A program made the translations under genes and the position numbers. Below, one piece after another: positions 22,845-35,290 of a stretch of 64,000 nucleotides of DNA (within the stretch, counting starts at the first letter, position 1; each line of letters begins with the position of its first letter). Source of the DNA: Cacajao melanocephalus (Eukaryota; Chordata; Mammalia; Primates; Pitheciidae). The notes under the pieces are model-generated. The model saw only the letters and a program-made list of their open reading frames with translations. It was not told where the DNA came from and made no database searches. The stretch spans positions 1 to 64,000 of the forward strand of contig CAUYLG010062924.1 of the NCBI GenBank assembly GCA_963573385.1, written 5' to 3'.

Positions 22845-23512
22845 TGGTTTTTTATTATACTTTAAGTTCTGAGATACATGTACAGAACGTCTAGGTTTGT
22901 TACCTAGGTATACATGTGCCATGGTGGCTTGCTGCACCCATCAACCCATCATCTACATTAGGTATTTCTCAATGCTCTTCCTCCCCTAGCCCCCCAGGCC
23001 CTAGTATGTGATGTTCCCCTCCCTATGTCCATGTGTTCTCACTGTTCAACTCCCACTATGAGTGAGAACATGCGGTGTTTGGTTTTCTGTTCCTGTGTTA
23101 GTTTGCTGAGAATGATGGTTTCCAGTGTTAGTTTGCTGAGAATGATGGTTTTCAGCTTCATCCATGTCCCAGCAAAGGACATGAACTCATCCTTTTTTAT
23201 GGCTTCATAGTATTCCATGGTGTATATATGCCACATTTTCTTTATCCAGTCTGTCATTGATGGGCATTTGGGTTGGTTCCAAGTCTTTGCTATTGTGAAT
23301 AATGCTGCAGTAAACATACGTGAGCATGTGTCTTTATAGTAGAACGATTTATAATCCTTTGGGTATATACCCAGTAATGGGATTGCTGGGTCAAATGGTG
23401 TTTCTGGTTCTAGATCCTTGAGGAATCGCCACACTGTCTTCCACAATGGTTGAACTAATTTATACTCCCACCAACAGTATAAAAGTGTTCTTATTTCTCC
23501 ACATCTCCATTT
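22845..23512 (-). mobile_element. L1 (primate-age) 3' end, antisense
   Basis: Reverse of the L1 3' UTR and ORF2 C-terminus, from ATTATACTTTAAGTTCTGAGATACATG to CTCCCACCAACAGTATAAAAG. The minus-strand frame at 23039-23446 (135 codons) still reads as ORF2 C-terminal sequence, including KMWHIYTMEYYEAIKKDEF. A 30-bp direct repeat at 23095-23154 duplicates ten residues in frame. It is 5'-truncated and not functional. Confidence 0.93.
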
Positions 23513-23559
23513 TTAAATGATCTTAATAAAAATTAAAAAGTATTATTGCTTTTTAATTT

Positions 23560-23975
23560 TTATTAAAACTATTAAAAATAATATAGAGTAAAATGAACTT
23601 TTTGAGGGCATACCATTCTATGAGTTTTAACATATGCATAGATTTGTGTAACTACCACAACCATGGAAATACAGAACAGATTCCTCAGCTACCCCTTTAT
23701 CATTACACCCTCCCCAGCTCTTAACTTCTGGCAACTACTTATCTGTTCTCCATAACTATGATTTGTTTTTCTGAGAATGTCCAGTAGAAGGTATCAATCA
23801 GCCTTTTGGGACTAGCTTCTTTTGTTCAGCAAAATGCCTTTGACAAACATCCAAGTTGTGTGTATCAATAGTTGGTTCCCTTTATTGCTGAGTAATATTC
23901 CAGTGTATGGATGTCCCACAGTTTGCTTATCCATTTTCCTGCTAAACAAACTTGGATTGTTTCCAGTTTAAATAT
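23560..23975 (-). mobile_element. L1M fragment, antisense
   Basis: TAGAGTAAAATGAACTTTTTGAGGG, CCCAGCTCTTAACTTCTGGCAACTAC, TGAGTAATATTCCAGTGTATGG and CCACAGTTTGCTTATCCATT correspond to an old L1M 3' region in reverse. Confidence 0.72.
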
Positions 23976-24207
23976 ACCTGGCACATAGTTGGGGGTGATC
24001 AATAAATGAGAGCTGCCATTATGGAGGCTAAGAATGAAAGCCCACATTTCACCACACTCTATGGCCTTCTTACATGTCTTCTTTCTTTTTAAACCCCACG
24101 GTTTGGCTTTCTACTGCAATTATTTTCCTGCTTATAAGTCACTGAATGGAATGAGTCAAAATTCATTTCCTTTGGGCCTCAGTGGCTAAGGTAGGGAGGC
24201 AGCTACC

Positions 24208-24217
24208 TACTAATGTC

Positions 24218-24248
<31 letters not shown>

Positions 24249-24282
24249 GAGGAAAATGTTCTGCTGAATACTAATGTCTTTT
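24208..24282 (-). mobile_element. Minimal retroinsertion: poly(T) plus 28 bp between 14-bp direct repeats
   Basis: TACTAATGTCTTTT occurs at 24208-24221 and again, identically, at 24269-24282. Between them lie a T run and 28 bp (24241-24268). On the minus strand this is a 28-nt sequence followed by poly(A), bounded by target-site duplications, as for a severely 5'-truncated L1-mediated insertion. The source is not recognisable. Confidence 0.65.
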
Positions 24283-25446
24283 CTTTGTCAGTTTCTTGCT
24301 CTCTGACTGTCTCTTCCCAAGGTGAGATTCTCCACCACCCCAGGTTATAAGCAATGGTTTCAGGACTAAACTGTATCACTGAATGTGATTGAATGCACAC
24401 CTAGGACTGTAGCTTGATTCATTTAACTTTCTCTCCCAGATTCTTCTACATTATATTCTTAAGCCACTCATGTACAGCATGCCCTTTTATCCATCCCAGC
24501 TGACATTTTTCAAGCATTTTAGCAACTCTGACCTCATTCTTTATTTAGCAACTTCATTATTTCAGTCCCAAGCTGTTAAACATCCATCTTCACTAATATC
24601 AACATTATTAGGATTTGTTTGAGTAATGAAGACACACATGCTATTTAAATTGCAACTAGAGTCTGAGGAAAGTAGAGCTGGTTAAATTGAAGGCCTTTCA
24701 TTCTGTTGAGTCTTCCAGGGATTTGGTCTGGCTATTCAAAGGGAGTCTGGAGCAGAGGTTGTCATTGGGATCTGGGAAGAACAGAAAGACTCTACCTAAC
24801 AAAGGGAGAAGAATTTGGAATTTCCAGGGAGCAATCCAAGAGGGTGAGAATCGGGAGGAATAAAGGGAGGCAAAGCATGAGAGAACAACCTACAAGATGG
24901 CACCAGGCTTGGAACCTCATGGGCGAGGTAGCCAGTGAGAAATCCCCATAGGTGGATTTTCTCTACTTTCCTGTGATACAATATTCACACGTTGTTATGA
25001 TGTTAGCAATGTGACCTATCAATTAACCACCTTTCCTTTCCCCTGGGTTCTAAATGGTTGAGCATAGATATTTGGATTCAAAGGTGATAAGGTTGTTCTA
25101 AGAACAAGGCTGTCTGGTGTTCAATTTGAAACGGTTCATATAGTCCTTTTCTATCCCTTCTGTCCCCGGACTTCTTAGTAATATCAAATACACACCCAAA
25201 TGGCCCCTGAGAATGATTTCACCCTGGAAAACACAAGATCTCTTTCTCATTTCTATGACAACAGAAAGTGGGGGAGAGAGGGAGTCGGCATTGGATGGAG
25301 ACAAGGTAAATACAATGACTTAATTATACAAACGGAAGAGTTTGGAGCCAGAGAGCGGCACGTCTCCTTGCTCCCACCATTTATCCACCAAGAACCCACC
25401 TCAAGTTGAGGAGAGCTTTACGCTCTGTAGGAGGTGGGATGAAGGG
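24283..25446. other. Unassigned sequence
   Basis: No gene or repeat recognised. An 81-codon plus-strand frame (24706-24951) shows no domain. Confidence 0.45.
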
Positions 25447-25827
25447 TGTTGTGGGATGAATTCTGTCCTTTCAAAGTTCATATGTTGAAGTTCTACCCCC
25501 CACTACCTTAGACAAGGCTGTTGGAGAGGTATTTAAACAAGGTCATGGTGGTGGGGCTGTAACCCAGTAGCTCTGGTGTCCTTATAAGAAGAAAAAGAGA
25601 CACCCAGATGCACACGCACAGAGAAAAGTCCATGTGAGGACACAGCAAGAAGACAGATGTCTGCAAGTCTAGGAGAGAGGCCTCAGGAGAAACCAACCCT
25701 GCTGGCACCTTGGTCTTGGACTTCCAGTCTCCAGAACTATAAGAAGAAATAAATTTCTCTTGGTTAAGCTACCCAGTGTGCGGTATTTTGTTTCGTTTCT
25801 AGGCAGCCCTAGAAAATTAGTACAAGA
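25447..25827 (+). mobile_element. Solitary MaLR-type LTR (MLT1-like)
   Basis: Starts TGTTGTGGGATGAATTCTGTCC and ends AAAATTAGTACAA, about 380 bp. Internal blocks are AAGTTCATATGTTGAAG, GGTGTCCTTATAAGAAG, CATGTGAGGACACAGCAAGAAG and CCAGTCTCCAGAACTATAAGAAGAAATAAATT. Related to, but not the same subfamily as, the LTR at 1015-1654. Confidence 0.75.
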
Positions 25828-25911
25828 AATTAGGTGATCTCATCTACATCTCAAGAGGCAGGGAGATCTCAGCTGACATCTGGGATATCTTTGGTAAGAA
25901 ATGATGTCTGT

Positions 25912-26352
25912 GGAACCAACCTAAATGCCCATCAGTGATAGACTGGATAAAGAAAATGTGGTACATATACACCATGGAATACTATGCAGCCATAAAAAAG
26001 GGTGAGACCATGTCCTTTGCAGGGACGTGGATGGAGTTGGAAGCTGTTATCCTCAGCAAACTAATGCAGAGACAGAAAACAGAACATCACATATTCTCGC
26101 TTATAAGTGGGAGCTGAATGCTGAGAACACATGGACACATGGGAGGAAACAACACACTATGGGGCCTGTTGGGAGATGGCAAGGGTGGAGGGAGGAAGAG
26201 CATCAGAAAGAATAGCTAATAAATGCTGGGCTTAATACCTAGGTGATGAGATGATCTGTGCAGCTAACCACCATGGCACTTGTTTACCAACGTAACAGAC
26301 CTGCATATCCTGCACATGTATCCCTGAACTTAAAATATAAGTTGAAGGAGAA
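25912..26352 (+). mobile_element. L1 (primate-age) 3' end, sense
   Basis: GGAACCAACCTAAATGCCCATC through TGCACATGTATCCCTGAACTTAAAATATAAG. The frame at 25935-26117 encodes the ORF2 C-terminus (KMWYIYTMEYYAAIKKGETMSFAGTWMELE). 5'-truncated. Confidence 0.93.
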
Positions 26353-26635
26353 AAAAACCCCACAAAAAGCCCCCCAAACAACACACTACCATCTAAATAA
26401 AAACAAAAAAAAAGTCTGCATCCCATCTTATACAGAGCATGACATAGAGGCAGCTGAGGTGTAGGGGCAAAGCACTGAGATACAGAGACAGAGACCTGGC
26501 TACTTCTTAGACAGATAGGTGACAGCAGAAACAAACAACAAACAAAAACAAAGACCAACTAACCAAACGCAACAAAAAACCCACAATAAACAGAAAAACA
26601 CCCAAGGCAAAAAACCAGCCAACCAAACAGAAAAT
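26353..26635. repeat. A/C-rich low-complexity block
   Basis: Repeated AACAAACAAAAAC / CAACCAAAC wording follows the L1 tail, with a short unique stretch (26416-26520) inside. Probably a decayed, mutated A-tail and microsatellite region. Confidence 0.6.
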
Positions 26636-27100
26636 CATTGTTTAGGTCCTCGCCAGCCTATGACCTTGAACAAGGATCTCTCTGAGCCCCCGTTTCTTCC
26701 AGCAGCAACAGAAGGATAGTAAACTTGTCACGACTGCTTTACGGGCTTTGTAGACACGGAAAGAGTACACAAAAAGTCTATTACTTGGAAAGCATGATGG
26801 GTAAACTGATTAGCTTTTCTTGCCTCATTTATCTTTTACCCAGGAGCTAGTGGAATCACTTGGTTTTTGAATCAAGAATAGTGAAAAGCAAATGACACTT
26901 GTTATAAAGATGACCAGCTTTAGAAGTACCTCTGTCATCTCTTACAGAAGAAAAAAAAGACGTCTCCTGAATGAAGAATGAAAAACAGAAATCCCTTGTA
27001 CTTCTAAAATGTGTCAGAAAATACACTGAGTTGTCACTAACAGAGAAAGCTCCAGTGTTTTTGTCTACTTTCATAAATAACGATGGCTTCTATTGGCAAA
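26636..27100. other. Unassigned sequence
   Basis: No gene or repeat recognised. Confidence 0.45.
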
Positions 27101-27885
<785 letters not shown>

Positions 27886-28240
27886 GACAGTGTATAAATA
27901 CTTTCCCCCCTCCTCTGTGTTACAGAATTATAACATAGAGACAATTTTGCCTACCTGAATATCCCACAGGAAGTATGAAGGTCAAATGAAATAAGGTATG
28001 AAAACATTTATTCTCTTCTTGTATTCCTCCTCAGCACATAAGAGAACAAATGATGCTTCTGCCCAGCCAGCAGGGAAGAAGTGGAAAAAGACCTTCTAGT
28101 TCTCCTTCCACCCATTCATTCTTCACCTCTTTCTAGTGGAGGGGCACAGCTGGCCTGACTGGTGAAGCAGTGAAGACAATGACATCATTTGCCTAGTTTA
28201 TCTACTGGTGGGTTTGTGTTTCCTTCCGGCTGGTTAGATT
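27886..28240. other. Unassigned sequence
   Basis: No gene or repeat recognised. Confidence 0.45.
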
Positions 28241-28242
28241 AA

Positions 28243-28415
28243 ATTGGAGATTCCTAGCCCTTGCTTCATATTAGAATCAGTTTGAGAACTTTAAAAAAAT
28301 CTTGGTGCCTAGGCCTTAGCTCCAGACTTCCCTGGTCTTGGGTAAGCCCCGGGCAACAGTGTTTTTAGAAGCTTCCAGGTGATTTTAATATGTGGTCATG
28401 GCTGAGAAACCCTGG
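28243..28415. mobile_element. MER5-type hAT-Charlie element
   Basis: TATTAGAATCAGTTTGAGAAC, TGCCTAGGCCTTAGCTCCAGA, CAACAGTGTTTTTAGAAGCTTCCAGGTGATTTTAATATG and GGCTGAGAAACCC match a short non-autonomous hAT MITE of the MER5 group. Confidence 0.75.
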
Positions 28416-28990
28416 ATTGATGGAAGCAGGCCCTTTGCATGTCCGGTCTTCGGAGGGTACACATACCAGGTAGGACATGTCTCCTGTTTAAACAGCCCGG
28501 TCTTGGCTTTTTCTGTTCCAGCTTCTTAGCCTGAGAATACAGGAAGGGGAGCAGGCCAGCTCTTTCTCGGGGACTGATTGTCTTCAGTTTGTAAGGCAGA
28601 GAGCACATTTAGGACTTCATTCAAACTGTGTTCTTTGATCTAGTTTTATCATTAATGAGGCTGATTTTACTCTGGGCCTCATTTGATTCCATTCTCTAGC
28701 AGTTAGAGCCCAGAGGGCAGGAGGAGGAGTTAATTGACAGTTTCTATCCCCAACACCATAATAAAGTGTGACTGCTATATCACTGAGAAAACAGGGAAAG
28801 TAGTACACGGCTCTGCAAGGGGAAGCAAGAGAAGGATTAGCAAGCTGAGCTTCGGACAGAACATATGAGTCTACTAGGCCCTGAAGGTAAAGGAGGGAGG
28901 ATATTTCAAATAGAGAGTAATAGACATAAGAAAACCCAAAAACCAAAGTGTTTTTTTTCCTATTCCCTCTCACGTACTACTCAACACAAC
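28416..28990. other. Unassigned sequence
   Basis: No repeat recognised. The 118-codon minus-strand frame at 28617-28973 has no domain I recognise and nothing else suggests a gene. Confidence 0.45.
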
Positions 28991-28991
28991 A

Positions 28992-29908
28992 TTTCTGACA
29001 CCAGATTCATGGGGGAGGTTTCCTCACACACCAAGCAAGCAGTTCTTCAGTGGACACCAGCTGGATATCTTCTCATTCAATTCAATTCAACCTGTGGGAT
29101 CTGAGACAGTGTCAGATCCCACAGGTTGAGGGCTCAGTCCTGCAAGACTCCTGCCTCCCACCCCAACGTCAGATGCCAATTGCAAGCTCAGGTTGTGACC
29201 TGTGCTTCTGACCCACGAGCTATCTATTGTGGTTTCCATGACCCCCTCCTTAGGCTTGATTAAGTTGCCAGGGCAGCTCACAGAACTCAGGGGAACACTT
29301 TACTTATTCTTACTCATTTATTATAAAGGATATGACAAAGGTTGCAGATGAGTAGCCAGATAGGGAAAGTCATGTGGGAAGGGCTAAGGAACTTCCACGG
29401 CCTTGCCACCCTCCTAGAACCTCAATATGTTCAATCATCCAGGAGCTTCCGTAACCTAGTCCTTTTAGGTTTGTATGGAGGATTCATTACCCAGGCAAAA
29501 TTGATCAGATCATTGGTCATTGGTGATCAACTCAACCTTCAACTCCTCTTTCCTCCTTGGAGGTTGGGGTGAGCTGAACGTTCCAAACCTCTAATCACGT
29601 GGCTGGTTCCCAGCTCCCAACCTGGGCTACCCAGGAGCCCACCAAGAGTCACCTCATTAGAACAAAAGAGGCTCCTATCACCTAGGAAATCCCAAGGGAT
29701 TTAGGAGGTCTGTGTCATACAGTCCTGTCACTCAGGAAATTACAAGGGTTTTAGGATCCCTGTGTCAGGAACTGGGTTCAAGGCCAAATATTAGAACAAA
29801 AGCTTCTCTTAGCACCCTTAACTACAGAGGTTTTAGGAGCTCTGTGCCAGGAAGCAGGAATGAAGACCAAATATGTATATCTCTTATTTTAAGTTATGAG
29901 GTCACAGA
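28992..29908 (-). mobile_element. Old ERVL-type solitary LTR, antisense
   Basis: Recognisable LTR text: GGTTGAGGGCTCAGTCCTGCAAGACTCC, GACCCACGAGCTATCTATTGTGG, CAGCTCACAGAACTCAGGGG, TTATTATAAAGGATATGACAAAGG, TCATTGGTCATTGGTGATCAACTCAACC and GGAGCCCACCAAGAGTCACCTCATTAGAAC. On the minus strand it begins TGTGACC and carries TATAATAAA. About 0.9 kb, partly because a 65-80-bp unit near its minus-strand 5' end is present three times (29656-29870). The family name is uncertain. Confidence 0.7.
29087..29129. repeat. Perfect 18-bp inverted repeat, 7-nt loop
   Basis: TCAACCTGTGGGATCTGA (29087-29104) is followed by GACAGTG and then its exact reverse complement (29112-29129). It lies near one end of the antisense LTR. 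Confidence 0.9.
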
Positions 29909-30113
29909 GAGAAGGTGTGGAGATGTAAAAATCCTCGGTGTCCTGAGTTCAGCAGGAAGTCCTGTGATTGAAAGACAGAGAGAACGTTTGGAGAATGTCA
30001 CATGAGACTAGAAATGTATATTGGGGTCTGGTGTGCCATGCTAATGAGTCTGAATTCTGTCCTGAAGAAACTTTATAGCCATGAGAAAAACCTATGCATG
30101 GTCAAAGCTATGA

Positions 30114-30426
<313 letters not shown>

Positions 30427-31384
30427 CCTCGGTGTGGGTTTTAAATGTGTTTGCTGTTTGCTCTATGACCCCAGGTGGGACTGGAACAAGTATTTTTCAT
30501 GCAGGTTGTCTACTTGAAAATTCTCTTTCATCTCTTAGCCTCTTTCTTCTCCATTTTTTTCCTGCAGCAATTTGAGAAGTAAATGAGCCATCACAAGCAG
30601 AGTTCCTTGCAAGGCTGACTACACAAACCTGTCAAGTGGGCATTTGTGGGGGCACCTTCAGTTTTCTCCAGCCTTGTTGCACCTGGTGGGCTCTTTCCAC
30701 TCCTTCGTGCAGATGCTCTGCCATCCCCCTCCATCAACACCTTCCTGTGGGGAAGGAGCTCGATCTCATCTTCACTGGGACAAAGACTGGGTAAGAGCTG
30801 ATCGCCTTGCTGCTTTCTGCTGAATATGTTTTTTTTTTTTTCCAAAAGACCAAAAGGGAAAAAAAAAAAGACTAAACCCCTTAAGCTGGGTAAGTGAAGG
30901 CCAGGCATTAGTCATCAGCCAGTAGATAAAAGAAGTGTTATTCAGGCAGAAAGACACTACCCCTGTTCCTGAGGCTGCTGTCTACACTGCTGATGGCTGC
31001 GTAGCCACCTCTTAAGAATGTGGGGAGGCAGGTGTGTATGTAGCTGTTCATCGGCACTATTTTGATTCAGAAAACTCTTGTTGAATACAAGGTTTATCTG
31101 CCCACCGTGGGCTTGTGAGTTTGTGGTGGTGTTTCAGAACTACTGACGCATCATGAGTGAGGAGTCCAAGAGAATTTTCTTCCTTCCCCTTTTTTCTTGA
31201 CTGGGCAAAGTTTCTTTAAACTGTCACATATGAAGCAAGCACCCCGTGGAAGAGAAGCTTCAACACAATGTGCCTTTTGCAGTCTTGTTTTAGAAACACA
31301 TTCTTACAGCTGTTCGTCTCACATTCTTCCATTTTGCCATCAACCCTTACAACTTCAACAAAAAGCAAGAATCTGTGGAGCACT
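30427..31384. other. Unassigned, with opposed T and A runs
   Basis: T13 (about 30829-30841) and A11 (about 30860-30870) lie 18 bp apart and could form a weak A:T hairpin. No gene or repeat recognised otherwise. Confidence 0.45.
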
Positions 31385-31760
31385 TACTAAGTTCTGAGAA
31401 ATGTGCCGTGTGCTGAGGATACAAAGGTGGATAATCTTGACACAATTCCTGTCCTCCAGGTGATCTTAGTGTAGTAGAAGAGACAGACACATAAAAGGTT
31501 AATTGTATTATTGAGAGATCTAGCACAGGGCCCAGGAACATAGAGAAAGGGCATCTTTCAGAAGTCCATCACTTATGGGCAGTCTGGAGGTCACTGGTGA
31601 TCCAGGAGAAGCAATTTCAATCAAGCAGTCACAGGAGGCAAAGTCAAATGTTAGTGGGTTGAAAATAAACGGAAAGAGAAAAAGTGTGGAAAGCAACTGT
31701 AAATTACTATTTTGAGAAATTTGGATGAGCAAGTGAGGAGAAACTCGATATCAGCTGGAG
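31385..31760 (-). mobile_element. L2 fragment, antisense
   Basis: ACTTACTAAGTTCTGAGAAATGTGCCGTGTGCTGAGGATACAAAGGTG, then TTCCTGTCCTCCAGGTGATCTTAGTGTAGTAGAAGAGACAGACAC, is the reversed L2 3' end. Similarity fades after 31510. Confidence 0.6.
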
Positions 31761-31794
31761 GGGCACAGGATAAAAGAAGGATTTTTAGAATTTA

Positions 31795-32035
31795 TTTTTA
31801 TTCGTTAAATATTTATTGACTCCCTGGTATATGCCAGGTATCCTTGTGCTAAGTACTGATGCAATAATGAACATGGCAGACATAAGCTCTTGCTTCCAGG
31901 GAACTTGTAATCTAATTGTTGGCAAAAACAAGTCACGGTCCAGGAAGGAGAGCAGGGAAATGAGGAGGCAACTTCAAGGCAAAGAGGGCACTGGGAGAAA
32001 AGTGTGTAGAGAAAAAAGCATATAGCAGGTGTGTG
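31795..32035 (-). mobile_element. L2 3' end, antisense
   Basis: TTCGTTAAATATTTATTGACTCCCTGGTATATGCCAGGTATCC, CAATAATGAACATGGCAGAC and TTCCAGGGAACTTGTAATCTAATTG follow the reversed L2 terminus closely. A second L2 copy adjacent to the one above. Confidence 0.75.
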
Positions 32036-32059
32036 CATTTTTATAATTAACTAAGTCCA

Positions 32060-33340
32060 TACTTTATTCAGATTGTCTTAGTTTTTAATCTTGTTCCCTT
32101 CTTCTCTTCCAGGTTCCCATCCAGGATCCCACATTACATTTCACCGCCACATCTCCTTAGCGCCTCTTGGCTGTGACAGTTTCTCAGGTTTTCCTAAGTT
32201 TTGATGACCTTAACAGTTTTGAGGAGTCCTGATCAGGCATTTCCTAGAATGTCCTTATTGGGATTTGTCTGACATTTTTCTCTTATTAAACTGGGGTTAT
32301 GAGTTTTTGAGAGAAAACCCCAAAGGTCAAATGCCATTCTCATCATATCATATCAAGGGGACCTACTGTCAACATGACTTATTACTGTTGATGTTGACGT
32401 TGATCAACTGGCTTGAAGTAGTGTGTATCAGGTTTCCCGCTGGAAAGTTACTCCCCTCCCCTCACCATTTCCATGTTGTATTTTTTGGAAGGAAGTCACT
32501 ATGTGTTACCTGCACTCAGAGAGTGGAAAGTTATGCTTTATTTACTTTAAGGTGGGGTGTTTGGTACATCAATTATTTGGAATTCTTCTATGTAGGAGAT
32601 TTGTCTATTCTCCCTAATTAATTCATTTATTCAATGTTTTATTTATATCCGTTTGGACTAATAGATAATTGTTTCATACCTTGGGTTATAGTCTAACACT
32701 ACTTTATTTTGTTGTTCAAATCATTCCAGCTTTGGCCATCAGGAGCTCATTCAGCTGGCTCCTGTGTCCCTTTGACATATTGTTATTATTGTGGTTGAAA
32801 AAAATTATTATTTTCAATACTTCTTTGCTTTCTTGTACTATAAGCTTTTCCTGGCTCATCTCGTTTATTCTCTGCTCCATTCCTAGACTCATCCATTTCT
32901 CCAAGGAGCCCTGGTTTATTTTATTCGAGAATGGTATTAGAAACCAAGATTTGGGAGCTAGATATGATCATTGATAATGGAAGGCTGTTGCTTGTAGTCC
33001 CTTTTAGCTATCAGAGTAAGGAAATACATATCTATAACTATTGTTATATGTATTCATCTATAAATATATTTAGCCAAATGTGAGCTCATACTGATTTCTC
33101 TGACATTCATGTAGTATCACATGTATCATTCTACCCTCTCTCATCTGTAACCTACTGCTAAACAGTGAGAATCTAGTTTCCATCATCTTCCATGTGTTCT
33201 ATTAATGGATCAATTCTGGTGTTCATGCATAGTGCTTTCAGAATTGCTAATTTTTGCCTCTCTGGGACACAACTTTCATCAGAGTATAATGCTTATATGC
33301 AATTATTTTGCCTTTAGTCTTACAGACAGCACTGATTTCT
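32060..33340 (-). mobile_element. L1M 3' UTR, antisense (first piece of a mosaic)
   Basis: Long match in wording to an old L1M 3' UTR in reverse: GGGATTTGTCTGACATTTTTC, CCATTCTCATCATATCATATCAAGG, GGAAGGAAGTCACTATGTG, GGCTCCTGTGTCCCTTTGACAT, CATTTCTCCAAGGAGCCCTGG and GAATGGTATTAGAAACCAAGATTTGGGAGC. The same L1 appears to continue at 33730. Confidence 0.72.
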
Positions 33341-33343
33341 AAA

Positions 33344-33722
33344 TGTCTTAGTCTGTTTTCTGCTACAGCACAGAATACCACAGATAGAGTAATTTATAAA
33401 GACAGGGAGTGCTTGGCTTCTGGTGCTGGAGGTTGGGAAGTCTAAGATCAAGGGGCTGCATCTTGTGAGGGCCTTCTTGCTGTGTCATAACATAACGGAA
33501 GGCAAGGAGGGCCAAAGAGGGTGACAGCGTATGAGACAGAGAGAAAAGAAGGGATCTGAACTCCTATAATTAACCCATTCCTGTAATAACAGCATTAATT
33601 CACCCATGAGACTGAAGCCCTCATGACCTAATCAGTTATTAAAGTTTTTATCTCTTAATATCATCAAAATGGCAAATAAATTTCAACATGAGTTTTGGAG
33701 CAGATATTCAAACCATAGCAAC
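33344..33722 (-). mobile_element. MaLR LTR (MST/MLT1-type), antisense
   Basis: Antisense MaLR LTR: GTCTTAGTCTGTTTTCTGC, CAGAATACCACAGATAGAGTAATTTATAAAG, CCATGAGACTGAAGCCCTCATGACCTAATC and AAATTTCAACATGAGTTTTGGAGCAGATATTCAAACC. About 380 bp. It interrupts the L1M. Confidence 0.85.
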
Positions 33723-33729
33723 AAAGTTG

Positions 33730-34198
33730 TATAGGTCAGCATAGTTCTCTCTACCTCCTTCAGAAAGGTTATTTTATACATTATGATATAGTCAGATTAT
33801 TTTGTCACAGTCTGCATTCCACTTTGTAATCTCATGACCACCTAAATGAATTTTTTAAATGGGCAGATACTAAGGTTTACTTTGTGTTGTAAATCTCTAT
33901 AGATTTTGACAAATGCAAAATGCTGTGTATCCACCATTATGTCATCATATAGAATAGTTTTACCATCCTAAAAAAACCCTCTTCTTTTCCAAGCCTTGAT
34001 CTGTTTCTTGACTTTATAGTTCTGCTTTTTCCAGAACATCATATGAGTGATTTTTTTTCAGACTGGCTTTGCTCATTTAGCAATATTCATGAAAGATTCA
34101 TTCATGACTTTGAATGGCTTGATAGGTCATTCCTTTTTATGACTGAATAGTATTCCACTGGATGGATGTACCACAGTTTTTATCACCTGTTGTAGGAC
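33730..34198 (-). mobile_element. L1M ORF2 end, antisense (second piece)
   Basis: TTTTGACAAATGCAAAATGCTGTGTATCCACC, TAGAATAGTTTTACCATCC, CCAGAACATCATATGAG, CTTGATAGGTCATTCC, GAATAGTATTCCACTGG and GATGTACCACAG match the region next to the 3' UTR piece, in the expected order for a minus-strand L1. Confidence 0.75.
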
Positions 34199-34199
34199 A

Positions 34200-35052
<853 letters not shown>

Positions 35053-35290
35053 ATTTTTGTATAGCTTAAGCTTTCAAATCATTTGAACAAATACCAAGGA
35101 GCCTGATTGCTGGATTGTAAGGTAAGACTGTGCTTAACTTCATAAGAAACCGCTTAACTATCTTCAAAGTGATGCACTGTTTTTCATTCCCACCAGCAAT
35201 GAATGAGAACTCCTGTTCCTCCACATCCAGAAATTGGCATCATCTATTTTTCAGATTTTATCTATTTAAATAGACGTGCAGCAGGTATGC
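35053..35290 (-). mobile_element. L1M ORF2 end, antisense (third piece)
   Basis: TTTGAACAAATACCAAGGAGCCTGATTGCTGGATTG, then CATTCCCACCAGCAATGAATGAGAACTCCTGTTCCTCCACATCC continues the L1M after the inserted LTR. Confidence 0.82.

Noticed and set aside
28992..29908. Full-length endogenous retrovirus
   Set aside because: None of the LTRs in the window has a partner LTR in the same orientation with gag or pol-like sequence between. All are solitary LTRs or fragments.
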